Source: CAYXAA01 sp964462985 (lineage in GTDB: Bacteria > Pseudomonadota > Alphaproteobacteria > Rhizobiales > Stappiaceae). Taken from it: a DNA stretch of 64,000 nt. The stretch spans positions 94,270-158,269 of the forward strand of contig CAYXAA010000008.1 in NCBI GenBank assembly GCA_964462985.1, given 5' to 3'. Positions 1 to 9,395 of the stretch are shown here, piece by piece. A program made the position numbers and the translations under genes. The notes under the pieces were generated by a model. That model was not told where the DNA came from. It did no database searches and saw only the letters and a program-made list of their open reading frames with translations. Numbering within the stretch: position 1 is the first letter of the stretch; each line of letters opens with the position of its first letter.

Positions 1-35
1 GCCGCCGGCACAATCCAACAGCGGACTGCGACCAT

Positions 36-56
36 AAAAAAACCTCCACTGGGAGG
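36..56 (-). terminator. Rho-independent terminator downstream of fdxA
   Basis: Read on the minus strand, a 5-bp GC-rich stem (CCTCC / GGAGG) with a 4-base loop is followed directly by a run of seven T residues. It lies about 120 bases beyond the ferredoxin stop codon, so it would end the helicase-S4-fdxA transcript. The stem is short, but the stem plus U-tract layout is classical. Confidence 0.6.
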
Positions 57-175
57 AAGGAGACCGAACGTCCAACGACTGTTTCACATATATAGCACAA
101 AACTTAAAAAAGACAAAGCTTATGCAACTGCGCGACCAGGGCGGCGCGGGCCAATCTGGCGGAAAGAGGATACGG

Positions 176-514
176 TCAGTCGCCTTCGCCGGGCTCCGGA
201 GAAAAGAACTTCTCATACTTGCCCGGAACGCCGTCGAACTCCTTCGCGTCCGGTGGATGGTCCTTCTTGACAGTGATGTTGGGCCACTTTGACGCATAGT
301 CGGCATTGATCTCGAGCCACTGTTCGAGGCCCGGTTCGGTGTCCGGCTTAATCGCCTCGGCCGGACACTCCGGCTCACACACGCCGCAATCAATGCACTC
401 GTCCGGATGGATCACAAGCATGTTCTCGCCCTCATAGAAGCAATCTACGGGGCAGACCTCCACGCAATCGGTGTACTTGCACTTGATGCAATTATCAGTG
501 ACGACGTAAGTCAT
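176..514 (-). CDS. fdxA: Seven-iron ferredoxin FdxA ([3Fe-4S][4Fe-4S])
   Basis: This 112-residue cytoplasmic electron carrier matches the FdxA family in length and layout. The N-terminus carries the two cysteine clusters: C9, C13 and C17 with CPVDCFYEG, then CIDCGVCEPECP near residues 40-51. Together these fit one 3Fe-4S and one 4Fe-4S cluster. An acidic C-terminal extension follows, as in other FdxA proteins. The ATG at 514 is preceded by AGAGGA at proper spacing. It is the last gene of a leftward block (helicase, S4 protein, ferredoxin). In many alphaproteobacteria the next gene is a CarD-type regulator, which would lie off the left edge. Its electron-transfer partner cannot be told from the sequence. 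Confidence 0.95.
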   Translation of the reverse strand: MTYVVTDNCIKCKYTDCVEVCPVDCFYEGENMLVIHPDECIDCGVCEPECPAEAIKPDTEPGLEQWLEINADYASKWPNITVKKDHPPDAKEFDGVPGKYEKFFSPEPGEGD

Positions 515-778
515 CGTGATCCTCTTGTTTCCACGGCAGCCGCCGGGAAAGCGCCGGCCGAGCCCTTGATCGACCTCAATTTCACTTGGGATGGCCGCCT
601 GCGACGACGCCTCGTTCGGATGCCGGCCGAAACGCTAGCATTTCGATGCGATTGGGTAACGGGTTTACACCGCGCCCGCAAGGTCATGCCTGACTGACGC
701 GCGCCGAAAAAGGAGCACGAAGATTTCCTTTATCCGCATTGAAAACAATCTCATACCAACAGGTGGCCCATAGCCGGT

Positions 779-1153
779 TTATTCGCTGCCGCCACGCAGT
801 GCGTCGATTTGGCGCCGTTGCCGTTTTGTCGGGCGACCCGCGCCCGTCTCGCGCGGTGCGGGGGTGGCGCCCGCATCGTTCCGATTCGCTGGCGGCGACA
901 GATCCTCGTAAAGGAGACGAGCCTCGGCAGCTGGTCCACGTCTCCCGCCGATCGCTGCCACCTTGAGCACGAGGACGCGTCGGTCCAGTGCGATCGTAAG
1001 AACATCACCGAGTCGGACGACCTTGCTCGCAGCGTCGATCTTTTCGCGGTTGACGCGAACATGACCCGACACCGCAAGTTTCTGGGCAAGACCTCGTGTC
1101 TTGGTCACGCGTGCGTGCCAGAGCCATTTGTCAATGCGCTGCGTCGTCTGCAA
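779..1153 (-). CDS. RNA-binding S4 domain protein (Hsp15-like)
   Basis: This small basic protein opens with RIDKWLWHARVTKTR, the typical start of an S4 domain in the Hsp15/YrfH group, followed by AVSGHVRVN and a basic C-terminal tail (PTKRQRRQID). Hsp15-type proteins bind stalled 50S ribosomal subunits; that role is inferred from the family. I chose the TTG at 1153 because GGAGGGG lies 12 bases upstream and because relatives begin just before the RIDKWLW motif. An ATG at 1198 is in frame but has no ribosome binding site. The gene lies about 100 bases downstream of the helicase and is probably in the same transcript. Confidence 0.85.
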   Translation of the reverse strand: MQTTQRIDKWLWHARVTKTRGLAQKLAVSGHVRVNREKIDAASKVVRLGDVLTIALDRRVLVLKVAAIGGRRGPAAEARLLYEDLSPPANRNDAGATPAPRETGAGRPTKRQRRQIDALRGGSE

Positions 1154-1253
1154 AGACGTCCCGCCCCTCCGGATCGACCCCTCCAAGAGGCCTATCATGC
1201 AAATAGCACTGCAAAGCGACAGCTCAAGCCCGTCCGGCCTGCCCGTTGAACCG

Positions 1254-4200
1254 CTACGATTTGTCGCGGCCGCCACGCTCCAGGTCGGCCTTCAGTGCAA
1301 GCAGCTTGGCGAAAGGTGAATCGGGATCGAACTGCCGCTCCTTGGCGGACGCAGGCCGGCGCTGACCGCCGGGCGAATGCGGGCCGCGGCCCGGACCGCC
1401 CTTTCTTGCGCGTGCGTCCTGTCCGCGAGAACCCGACGGGCGAGCCTCTCCGGTGTGACCGGTGCGGCTCTGTTCGCCGGCCGGAGCGGACGCAGTGTCA
1501 TGGCTGCCGTCGCCCGCGGACGCGGGGCTGCCTTTGCCGCGACCGCGGCGATCGTCGCGCCTGCCCTGACGCGGACCGCGGTTGCCATGACGGGCCTCTC
1601 CCCCACGCGGGCGTGCGCGTCGGTCGATTCGCCCGGGCCGCCAGATCTCGATGGTGACCGTTTCCATCTCGTCCTCGGACTTTCCATCGGACGGTTCGTT
1701 CGATGCAGAGGCGACCGCGTCGATCGGCAGGTGGGTTGGCGCAGCCGGTGCAACAGTTTCCCCCCCGCCTTCGGAAGCATCGATGACGTCGCCTGCAGTT
1801 GCGAGCGCAGGTGTTGCGGCCGCAATTGGGGCGGTCTGTTCGATTTCCTCTGCGTGGTTGGGACTCTCCTTCTGCTCGACGGGCGCAGCGTCGGCAGTCC
1901 GTTGTTCGGGCTTTTCCGTCGCCGCGACGGGACGCGGGATTTCCCGGCTTTCGAGCCGATAGCCGAGCGATTTCAGGATTGCAGCGAAATCGTCGCCGGC
2001 GCAGCCAAGCAGCGATGTCATTGCAACCGTGACGGTGAAGCCGCCTCCTTCTGCAATTGCACCCTCTGGCGGGGTCACGCCCTCCTCCAGGGGCCTCCAG
2101 GCGACGAGTGGCCGAATGATGTCCGCAAGCCGCTCCAGGATGTCGATCCGCACCGCCCTAGGACCGCACACGCGGAAACCCACCACCTTGTAGAGAGCCG
2201 GCTCGATCGCCGGGTCGACCGGTATGGAAGTGCGTCCCGAGGCGGAGAGCTGGGGCAACTCCGACAGGCCCGCCATGTCAAGCTCGCCGTGCTTGAGGGC
2301 CCAAAGCAAGGCAATCAACTGGCTGGGCGCGGGCTTCAGCAGCACAGGGACATAGATATGATAGGCCCCGAAACGAACGCCAAGCTTGCGCAGCCCGGCA
2401 CGCATCACCTGATCGAGCTGACGGACTTCTTCGGCAATGTCCTGGCGCTCGACGATGCCAAGCCCCTCCACGAGGCGAAATGCGACGCCGCGGGCAAGTC
2501 CCTCGAGGCCTTCCGCGGTTTCCAGATCGCGCAGCGGCTTCAGCAACGTGTCGAAATGGGCCCGGAGCCACAGGGCCAGCCGGTCCTGCACCTTGTCTCG
2601 TGCCGGAGACGACAGCGTGTCGTCTGCGAGAACGAGAATGCTCGGCGTCAGCGCTGTTTCGCCTGCTACCAGTCGCCCCACGACTTCGCCGTTCCAACGC
2701 AGCGCAGCGTCGGAGCCGAGAACGAACTCCTCGTTCGGCGCGCGCGACAGTCTGTCCGCCCGGGCCTCGAATTCGCTCGTGAGGGCCTTTTGGGCCGCCG
2801 CACGCACGGCCTTGCCATCCGGCCCCTCGGCACCGGCATCCGGAGCGAACCGGAAGCCTTGCAAGTGGCCGACATGCTGCCCCTCGACGAGCACGTCTCC
2901 GGTAGGCGTGATCTCCGCTTCGAGCATCGCGTTCTCTCTTAGCCGTCGCATCAGTACGCTGGTCCGCCGGTCGACGAATCGCTGGATCAGCTTTTCGTGC
3001 AAGGCGTCCGAAAGTTTGTCTTCCACGCCCCTGGTAACGCCCTGCCAATAAGCAGGGTCATTCAGCCAGTCCGCCCGGTTTGCCACGAAGGTCCAGGTCC
3101 GGATATGGGCAATCCGGGTGGCCAGCGTGTCGATATCACCGTCCGTGCGATCCGCAAAGGCGACTTGGCGGGCGAACCAGTCGTCAGGAACCACCCCATC
3201 CTGCGTCAAGTGGCCATAAAGGCCCGTCACAAGGTCGGCATGATTGGCCGGGGCGATCTTGCGGTAGTCCGGAACCTGGCAGACGTCCCATAACAATTGG
3301 ACGCGATCGGGGCGAGTGGCGATGTCGCGAATTGCCGGTTCGCGCGCGGCGTGTTCAAAGGCAACCTGATCCTCACCCGGCGGCGCGCGGGTCAGCCCCT
3401 CTTCCCGTGGCGGTTCGTCGAGCGATTGGCGCAGCGCGTCGAGCGAGGAAAAGTCGAGCTGACTGTTGCGCCACTGGAACACCTTGAGCGCATCGAACCG
3501 GTGGGTTTCGAGCGCTTCCACCAGCGGATCCTCGAACGGATCCACCCGGCCGGTGACACCGAACGTTCCGTCGCGCGTGTGGCGTCCGGCGCGGCCCGCA
3601 ATCTGCCCCATTTCAGCCGGGGTGAGCCGGCGATGCTGATAACCGTCAAATTTGCGGTCGCCGGCGAAAGCGATGTGGTCGACGTCCAGGTTAAGGCCCA
3701 TGCCGATTGCGTCGGTGGCAATGAGATGGTCGACGTCTCCATTCTGGAACAGCTCGACCTGGGCATTGCGAGTGCGCGGGCTGAGAGAGCCGAGCACGAC
3801 GGCGGCGCCGCCGCGTTGGCGTCTCACCAGTTCGGCGATGGCGTAGACCTCGCCGGCTGAAAAGGCCACGACCGCCGAGCGGTTGGGCAAGCGGGTAATT
3901 TTCCTCGATCCGGAGTAGCTGAGCACCGACATCCGTGGGCGGGTGACGATGTTGAGGCCCGGAATGAGTTTCTCCAGCAGCGGGCGCGCCGTCGCGGCGC
4001 CGAGCAGCAGGGTTTCGGACCGTCCCCTCAGATTCAAAATGCGATCAGTGAAGACATGGCCGCGCTCGAGATCGCCGGCAAGCTGGACCTCGTCAATGGC
4101 AACGAACTCGGTACCGAGATCAAGCGGCATCGCCTCGACCGTAGAAACCCAGAATCGCGGCTTCGCCGGAACGATCTTCTCTTCACCGGTGATGAGCGCC

Positions 4201-4400
4201 ACGACCTGGTCGCCGAGACGCTCGACAAGGCGTGTATAGACTTCGCGGGCAAGCAACCGCAGAGGCAAGCCGATCAGCCCCGAGGGCTGAGCTACCATGC
4301 GCTCGATCGCCAGATGAGTCTTGCCGGTGTTGGTCGGGCCGAGAACTGCGGTCACAGTACGGGCGCGAACGGTGGGCGGCAGGTTTCCTGTCAGAACCAT
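1254..4400 (-). CDS. SUV3-like ATP-dependent RNA helicase with RG-rich C-terminal tail
   Basis: This superfamily 2 helicase resembles mitochondrial SUV3 and the alphaproteobacterial helicase-related family. From the chosen start it has about 1048 residues. Walker A (GPTNTGKTH, residues 21-29), a DEVQ box (103-106) and motif VI QIAGRAGRH (266-274) are all visible. The central part matches the family, including the LKPAPSQLIALLWALKHGE segment. The last roughly 150 residues are disordered: an acidic, alanine-rich linker, then many R/G-rich motifs typical of RNA-binding tails, then a short conserved end (DSPFAKLLALKADLERGG). The ATG at 4400 was chosen because the helicase core begins right after it. 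The frame stays open to an ATG at 4634, but those 78 residues are R/S-rich with no family resemblance. The likely role is RNA unwinding in decay or ribosome-associated processes. Confidence 0.9.
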   Translation of the reverse strand: MVLTGNLPPTVRARTVTAVLGPTNTGKTHLAIERMVAQPSGLIGLPLRLLAREVYTRLVERLGDQVVALITGEEKIVPAKPRFWVSTVEAMPLDLGTEFVAIDEVQLAGDLERGHVFTDRILNLRGRSETLLLGAATARPLLEKLIPGLNIVTRPRMSVLSYSGSRKITRLPNRSAVVAFSAGEVYAIAELVRRQRGGAAVVLGSLSPRTRNAQVELFQNGDVDHLIATDAIGMGLNLDVDHIAFAGDRKFDGYQHRRLTPAEMGQIAGRAGRHTRDGTFGVTGRVDPFEDPLVEALETHRFDALKVFQWRNSQLDFSSLDALRQSLDEPPREEGLTRAPPGEDQVAFEHAAREPAIRDIATRPDRVQLLWDVCQVPDYRKIAPANHADLVTGLYGHLTQDGVVPDDWFARQVAFADRTDGDIDTLATRIAHIRTWTFVANRADWLNDPAYWQGVTRGVEDKLSDALHEKLIQRFVDRRTSVLMRRLRENAMLEAEITPTGDVLVEGQHVGHLQGFRFAPDAGAEGPDGKAVRAAAQKALTSEFEARADRLSRAPNEEFVLGSDAALRWNGEVVGRLVAGETALTPSILVLADDTLSSPARDKVQDRLALWLRAHFDTLLKPLRDLETAEGLEGLARGVAFRLVEGLGIVERQDIAEEVRQLDQVMRAGLRKLGVRFGAYHIYVPVLLKPAPSQLIALLWALKHGELDMAGLSELPQLSASGRTSIPVDPAIEPALYKVVGFRVCGPRAVRIDILERLADIIRPLVAWRPLEEGVTPPEGAIAEGGGFTVTVAMTSLLGCAGDDFAAILKSLGYRLESREIPRPVAATEKPEQRTADAAPVEQKESPNHAEEIEQTAPIAAATPALATAGDVIDASEGGGETVAPAAPTHLPIDAVASASNEPSDGKSEDEMETVTIEIWRPGRIDRRARPRGGEARHGNRGPRQGRRDDRRGRGKGSPASAGDGSHDTASAPAGEQSRTGHTGEARPSGSRGQDARARKGGPGRGPHSPGGQRRPASAKERQFDPDSPFAKLLALKADLERGGRDKS

Positions 4401-5118
4401 CTTCTTGTCGATGTGTTGCGATCCATCCACCCGACGGCGATGCGCCGCCTTCCGGGCGCGCTTCGTAGCATAGACCCTGATCGGCTGTCGCCGTTTCTTT
4501 TGCCGCTGGACGGATTGGTGCGGTCGCGTCCGGGACGTTGTTCGTGTCGCCGATGGCGCTGAAGAGGCCGACGAGCGCTCCGGAAGAGGAACAGAACGAG
4601 TCTGGAACAAAGCCCGACCGAATCGGCGACTCACTGAGATTCAGGTTTCGTTCCCTACGAGATCTTGTGCAAAACGCCTAGCCTGGCCCGAAATAATGAG
4701 TCAGATCAGAATCTTGCAGCCACTTCACCTTCGTGGTCGCAGAATCGGGCTGTTGCCGTCAAGTCCTAAGTTTCCGTAAAGAGGCGATGTTGATTTCGGT
4801 GATCTTGGGCAACACGTGGGGCGGACCGGAAACGACTCATGGACGAATCATCGACCTTCCGCCATTTCCGGTTTGTTCTCCAAACATCTAGCTCTTTCGC
4901 GGCTCCTACACACGAGATATCGAAATCTGCTGCCGGCGCCCGACAACGAGATGTTCTCGGTCGTTAACCGGTTCGTACCATCACGGGACGCTGCTCGCCC
5001 GGTTTGCCGCGAAAGGATTGTATGCTGCGCTGCAGCGATGCCCTTCCAAAGCCGATATGACCTTAGTAGAAGTCCTGAGCGGGTGCTGGGGAGCATCGGA
5101 CAGCGGGGGAGCAGTCAC
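4401..5118. other. Intergenic region between divergent helicase and pyc genes
   Basis: This roughly 700-base stretch should hold the promoters of the leftward helicase operon and of pyc. Short open frames occur on both strands, but none has recognisable protein content. No hairpin terminator, tRNA or clear riboswitch was seen. Only the last 20 bases can be assigned: a G-rich Shine-Dalgarno (GGGGGAG) in front of the pyc TTG start. Confidence 0.5.
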
Positions 5119-8100
5119 TTGGCCATTCGGAAAGTTCTCGTTGCCAACCGGTCGGAAATCGCAATCCGGGTGTTTCGCGCCGCCAATGAGCTTGGGATGA
5201 AGACCGTCGCGGTCTTCGCCGAGCAGGACAAGCTGGCACTTCACCGCTTCAAGGCCGACGAGGCCTATCAGGTCGGCAAGGGGGCGCATCTCGCTGAACC
5301 GCTCGGCCCCATCGAGGCCTATTTGTCGATCGAAGAGATCCTTCGGGTCGCACGCCACGCCGGCGCCGACGCCATTCACCCCGGCTACGGCTTTCTTTCG
5401 GAGAGTCCTGAATTCGCCGAAGCCTGCGCCGCATCCGGCATTGTGTTCATCGGACCGAAGCCGGACACCATGCGCCGGCTTGGTAACAAGGTGGCGGCGC
5501 GCGATCTCGCCGCCGCGGCCGGAGTGCCGGTCATGCCGGCAACCGAGCCGCTGCCCGACGACCTGGAAGAGGTCAAGCGCCTCGCCGCCGGGATCGGCTA
5601 TCCGGTAATGCTGAAGGCGTCCTGGGGCGGCGGCGGCCGAGGCATGCGCGTTATTCGCAACGAGGCGGACCTGTTGCGCGAGGTCACCGCCGCAAGGCGC
5701 GAGGCCAAGGCCGCCTTCGGCAAGGACGAGGTCTATCTCGAGAAGCTGGTCGAACGCGCCCGTCATGTCGAGGTCCAGATCCTGGGCGACAGCCACGGCA
5801 ACCTCGTCCACCTGTTCGAGCGTGACTGCTCGATTCAGCGCCGGCATCAGAAGGTGGTGGAGCGGGCGCCCGCTCCGTACCTCACGCCGGAGAAGCGTGC
5901 TGAGATCTGCGACTACGGCCTCAAGATCGGCCGTGCCGTGGCCTATCAGGGGGCCGGCACGGTCGAGTTCCTGATGGATTCCGACACCGGCGCGCTCTAC
6001 TTCATCGAGGTCAATCCCCGCATCCAGGTCGAGCATACCGTGACCGAGGAGGTCACTGGTATCGACATCGTCAAGGCGCAGATCCGAATCGCCGAAGGGG
6101 CTCGGATCGGCGACCCGGCCTGCGGCGTGCCTACGCAGGCCGCGATCAGCCTCAATGGTCATGCCCTGCAGTGCCGAATTACCACAGAAGACCCCGAGCA
6201 GAACTTCATTCCCGACTACGGCCGCATCACTGCCTATCGGGGAGCCACAGGCTTCGGCATCCGGCTGGACGGCGGCACTGCCTACTCCGGCGCCGTCATC
6301 ACGCGCTATTACGACCCGTTGCTTGAGAAGGTCACGGCCTGGGCTCCCACGGCCGAAGAGGCGGCACAGCGGATGGATCGGGCGCTGCGCGAGTTCCGTA
6401 TCCGCGGGGTCGCCACCAATCTGCCGTTCCTGGAAAACGTCATCGGTCACCCGGCCTTCCGCGCCAACACCTATACAACCCGGTTTATCGACGAAACGCC
6501 GGAGCTGTTCGAGCAGGTCAAGCGTCAGGACCGCGCTACGAAGTTGCTTACCTATATCGCGGATGTGACGGTCAACGGCCATCCCGAAACTCGAGGTCGA
6601 CCGCTGCCGCCGGCAGATGCCGCTGCCCCGCGCGTGCCGTATTATTCCAACGGAATCAGCAATGGTACACGGCAGTTGCTCGACCAACTCGGCCCGGCGC
6701 GATTTGCCGACTGGATGAAGGCGGAGCGTCGCGTACTCGTCACCGATACGACGATGCGCGATGCTCATCAATCGCTGCTCGCGACGCGCATGCGCACCCA
6801 TGACATCGCGGCGATCGCCGGGGCCTACGCGCGTGGGCTGCCGCAGCTGTTCGCGCTCGAGTGCTGGGGCGGGGCGACCTTCGATGTCGCCATGCGTTTT
6901 CTGACGGAAGATCCGTGGGAACGACTCACCCTGATCCGGGAGCGGGCACCAAACATCCTACTGCAGATGCTGCTGCGCGGAGCCAACGGCGTCGGTTACG
7001 CCAACTATCCCGACAATGTCGTCCGCTATTTTGTCGGCCAAGCGGCCGAGAACGGCATCGATCTTTTCCGCGTGTTCGACTGCCTGAACTGGGTGGAGAA
7101 TATGCGTGTTGCCATGGACGCTGTGATCGAGGCCGGGAAGCTGTGCGAAGGCGTGATCTGCTATACCGGTAACATGCTCGATCCGGCCCGGGCGAAATAC
7201 GATCTCAAGTACTACGTCGCGCTGGCAAAGGATCTCGAAAAGGCCGGGGCTCATATTCTCGGCGTCAAGGACATGGCCGGTCTCCTGAAGCCGGCGGCGG
7301 CAAAGGCTCTGTTCGCTGCGCTGAGGGATGAAACGGGGCTGCCGATCCATTTCCACACGCACGATACCTCGGGCATCTCGGCGGCGACGGTGCTGGCGGC
7401 CGTGGACGCGGGCGTGGACGCCGTCGATGCTGCAATGGATGCGCTGTCGGGCACCACGTCGCAGCCTTGCCTCGGTTCGATCGTCGCCGCGCTCGCGGAC
7501 GGACCGCGCGATACGGGCCTTGATCCAAAAGTCATTCGCGAGATCTCGTTCTACTGGGAAGCGGTGCGCAACCGATACCGGGCGTTCGAGAGCGATCTGC
7601 GCTCCGGCGCGTCTGAGGTCTATCTGCACGAAATGCCGGGCGGCCAGTTCACCAACCTGAAGGAGCAGGCACGTTCACTTGGTCTTGAAACCCGTTGGCA
7701 CGAGGTGGCACAGGCTTACCACGACGCCAACTTGATGTTCGGCGATATCGTCAAGGTGACGCCATCGTCAAAGGTGGTTGGCGACATGGCGCTGATGATG
7801 GTGAGCCAGGGACTTTCGGTCGCCGACGTGCTCGACCCAGCCAAGGAGGTCGCATTCCCGGACAGTGTGGTGCAGATGATGCGCGGCGACCTTGGCCAGT
7901 CGCCCGGTGGCTGGCCCGAGGCGCTGCAGAAAAAGGTGCTGAAGGGCGAGACGCCGATCACCGTCCGCCCCGGCTCGCTTCTTGCTCCCGATGATCTTGC
8001 AACCCGTCGCAAGGAGGCGGAGGAGAGGGTTGGTCGCCCGATCTCGGATACGGACTTTGCCTCCTACCTCATGTACCCGAAGGTCTTCGTCGATTTCGCC

Positions 8101-8580
8101 AAGGCCAAGGGGACCTACGGTCCGGTGAGTGTCCTTCCGACTCCAATCTACTTCTATGGTCTTCCAGCCGGCGAAGAAGTCATGGTCGACCTCGAGCCCG
8201 GCAAGACGCTGGTCGTGCGTTGTCAGGCAATTGGCGAGCCGGACGAGGATGGCCAGGTCAAGGTATTCTTCGAGCTGAACGGCCAGCCGCGCAACGTCAA
8301 GGTTCCGGACCGGGCACACGGGGCAACCGGCAGGGCCGCCTTGCGAAAGGCGGAGGCAGGCAATCCTGCTCATGTTGGAGCGCCGATGCCCGGTGTGATC
8401 TCGACCGTGGCGGTGAAGCCCGGTCAGAGGGTCAAATCGGGCGACGTGCTGTTCTCGATCGAGGCCATGAAAATGGAGACCGTGCTCCACGCCGATCGCG
8501 ATGGTACGCTGGCCGAGGTGCTGGCGGCTCCGGGTGTACAGGTCGATGCCAAGGATTTGCTGGCTGTTTTCGCAGAATAG
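5119..8580 (+). CDS. pyc: Pyruvate carboxylase (single polypeptide)
   Basis: This cytoplasmic, biotin-dependent anaplerotic enzyme makes oxaloacetate from pyruvate, bicarbonate and ATP. The 1153 residues match rhizobial one-chain pyruvate carboxylases. The order is biotin carboxylase (starting IRKVLVANRSEIAIRVFRA, with the glycine-rich ATP loop SWGGGGRGM and the FIEVNPRIQVEHTVTEE segment), then carboxyltransferase (TTMRDAHQSLLATRMR; metal-site FHTHDTSG), then the biotinyl domain (biotinylated Lys in EAMKMET near the C-terminus). The start was set at TTG 5119: GGGGGAG lies 7 bases upstream, and the protein then begins as its relatives do. An upstream in-frame ATG at 5038 would add 27 unconserved residues. 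No transcription partner is evident; the gene stands alone between intergenic regions. Confidence 0.97.
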   Translation: MAIRKVLVANRSEIAIRVFRAANELGMKTVAVFAEQDKLALHRFKADEAYQVGKGAHLAEPLGPIEAYLSIEEILRVARHAGADAIHPGYGFLSESPEFAEACAASGIVFIGPKPDTMRRLGNKVAARDLAAAAGVPVMPATEPLPDDLEEVKRLAAGIGYPVMLKASWGGGGRGMRVIRNEADLLREVTAARREAKAAFGKDEVYLEKLVERARHVEVQILGDSHGNLVHLFERDCSIQRRHQKVVERAPAPYLTPEKRAEICDYGLKIGRAVAYQGAGTVEFLMDSDTGALYFIEVNPRIQVEHTVTEEVTGIDIVKAQIRIAEGARIGDPACGVPTQAAISLNGHALQCRITTEDPEQNFIPDYGRITAYRGATGFGIRLDGGTAYSGAVITRYYDPLLEKVTAWAPTAEEAAQRMDRALREFRIRGVATNLPFLENVIGHPAFRANTYTTRFIDETPELFEQVKRQDRATKLLTYIADVTVNGHPETRGRPLPPADAAAPRVPYYSNGISNGTRQLLDQLGPARFADWMKAERRVLVTDTTMRDAHQSLLATRMRTHDIAAIAGAYARGLPQLFALECWGGATFDVAMRFLTEDPWERLTLIRERAPNILLQMLLRGANGVGYANYPDNVVRYFVGQAAENGIDLFRVFDCLNWVENMRVAMDAVIEAGKLCEGVICYTGNMLDPARAKYDLKYYVALAKDLEKAGAHILGVKDMAGLLKPAAAKALFAALRDETGLPIHFHTHDTSGISAATVLAAVDAGVDAVDAAMDALSGTTSQPCLGSIVAALADGPRDTGLDPKVIREISFYWEAVRNRYRAFESDLRSGASEVYLHEMPGGQFTNLKEQARSLGLETRWHEVAQAYHDANLMFGDIVKVTPSSKVVGDMALMMVSQGLSVADVLDPAKEVAFPDSVVQMMRGDLGQSPGGWPEALQKKVLKGETPITVRPGSLLAPDDLATRRKEAEERVGRPISDTDFASYLMYPKVFVDFAKAKGTYGPVSVLPTPIYFYGLPAGEEVMVDLEPGKTLVVRCQAIGEPDEDGQVKVFFELNGQPRNVKVPDRAHGATGRAALRKAEAGNPAHVGAPMPGVISTVAVKPGQRVKSGDVLFSIEAMKMETVLHADRDGTLAEVLAAPGVQVDAKDLLAVFAE

Positions 8581-8746
8581 GGCAATCCGCGGCTCATCGG
8601 TCGCAGGCATATCACTGGAGGGTGCGCAACCGCGCCAACTGAACTCCTTGGACACGGAAGAGTTGCATATACCCGCACAAGCAGCCAGCATCTGAATTGC
8701 TGTGCGCTTCCATTTGACGAGTCATGCTGTTTTTGGGGAGGGTGCC

Positions 8747-9328
8747 GTGGACGTGCAGCGCTTCGTTCGCGACTGGGTCTACGACGGCATTGTCGCCGCC
8801 GTCTTTCTGATTGCTCTGGCTCCGTTGGTCCTGCCTGCGATGACGCCAGCAGCGGCGTCGGTTTACGTCCTGCTGGTCGTCTATATGCTGCACCAGTACG
8901 AGGAGCACGACCGCGACCGGTTCCGTGCCTTCGTCAACACCCATATCGGCGGCGGGCGTGAAGTGCTCTCGCCTTTCGCGACGATGGTGGTCAATGTCGT
9001 CGGGGTCTGGGGCGTCCTTGTCGCGGCGCTTTATCTCGCCGCCTACGCCGAACCGGGCTTCGGGCTGATCGGCGTCTACCTTCTGCTCGTCAACACATTC
9101 GCCCATGTGGGCGGCTTCGTGGTGCTGAAGCGCTACAATCCGGGTCTCGTAACCGGGATCGTCCTGTTTGTGCCGGCAGCAATTGCCGCAAGCGTCGTGA
9201 TCAACGGCGAAACGGCGCGCCCAGTATTGTTCCACGCAATCGGTCTCGCCGTGGCCGTCGCGATCCACGCCGGGCTCATCGTTTACGTCAAGCAGCGCGG
9301 ACGCGCGCTCTCCACAGCGCCGCTTTGA
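8747..9328 (+). CDS. HXXEE-motif integral membrane protein
   Basis: This small membrane protein of 193 residues has the motif HQYEEHDRDRF in its N-terminal third, the signature of the HXXEE family, whose function is unknown. At least five hydrophobic segments are visible, for example IVAAVFLIALAPLVLPAM, VVNVVGVWGVLVAALYLAAY and VTGIVLFVPAAIAASVV. The start is a GTG at 8747 with GGGGAGGG four bases upstream. A GTG at 8702 in the same frame lacks such a site. The gene lies 166 bases after pyc on the same strand and converges on the amidotransferase gene. Within the motif, His and Glu could bind metal, but this is only inferred. Confidence 0.75.
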   Translation: MDVQRFVRDWVYDGIVAAVFLIALAPLVLPAMTPAAASVYVLLVVYMLHQYEEHDRDRFRAFVNTHIGGGREVLSPFATMVVNVVGVWGVLVAALYLAAYAEPGFGLIGVYLLLVNTFAHVGGFVVLKRYNPGLVTGIVLFVPAAIAASVVINGETARPVLFHAIGLAVAVAIHAGLIVYVKQRGRALSTAPL

Positions 9329-9395
9329 AGGGCGCCGCCTGCAACTGCAAGGCTGCCGGACGTGCCGCGCAACGGACAATCTCAGTCATGTGGGA

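Noticed and set aside
1377..2942. 521-codon open frame on the plus strand
   Set aside because: It is antisense to the helicase, rich in R, C and H with no conserved motif.
4401..4634. N-terminal extension of the helicase to an ATG at 4634
   Set aside because: The 78 extra residues are low-complexity basic sequence, and the helicase core begins directly after the ATG at 4400.
4981..6801. 606-codon open frame on the minus strand
   Set aside because: It lies antisense to conserved pyc; its composition is that of a GC-rich shadow frame and no family is recognisable.
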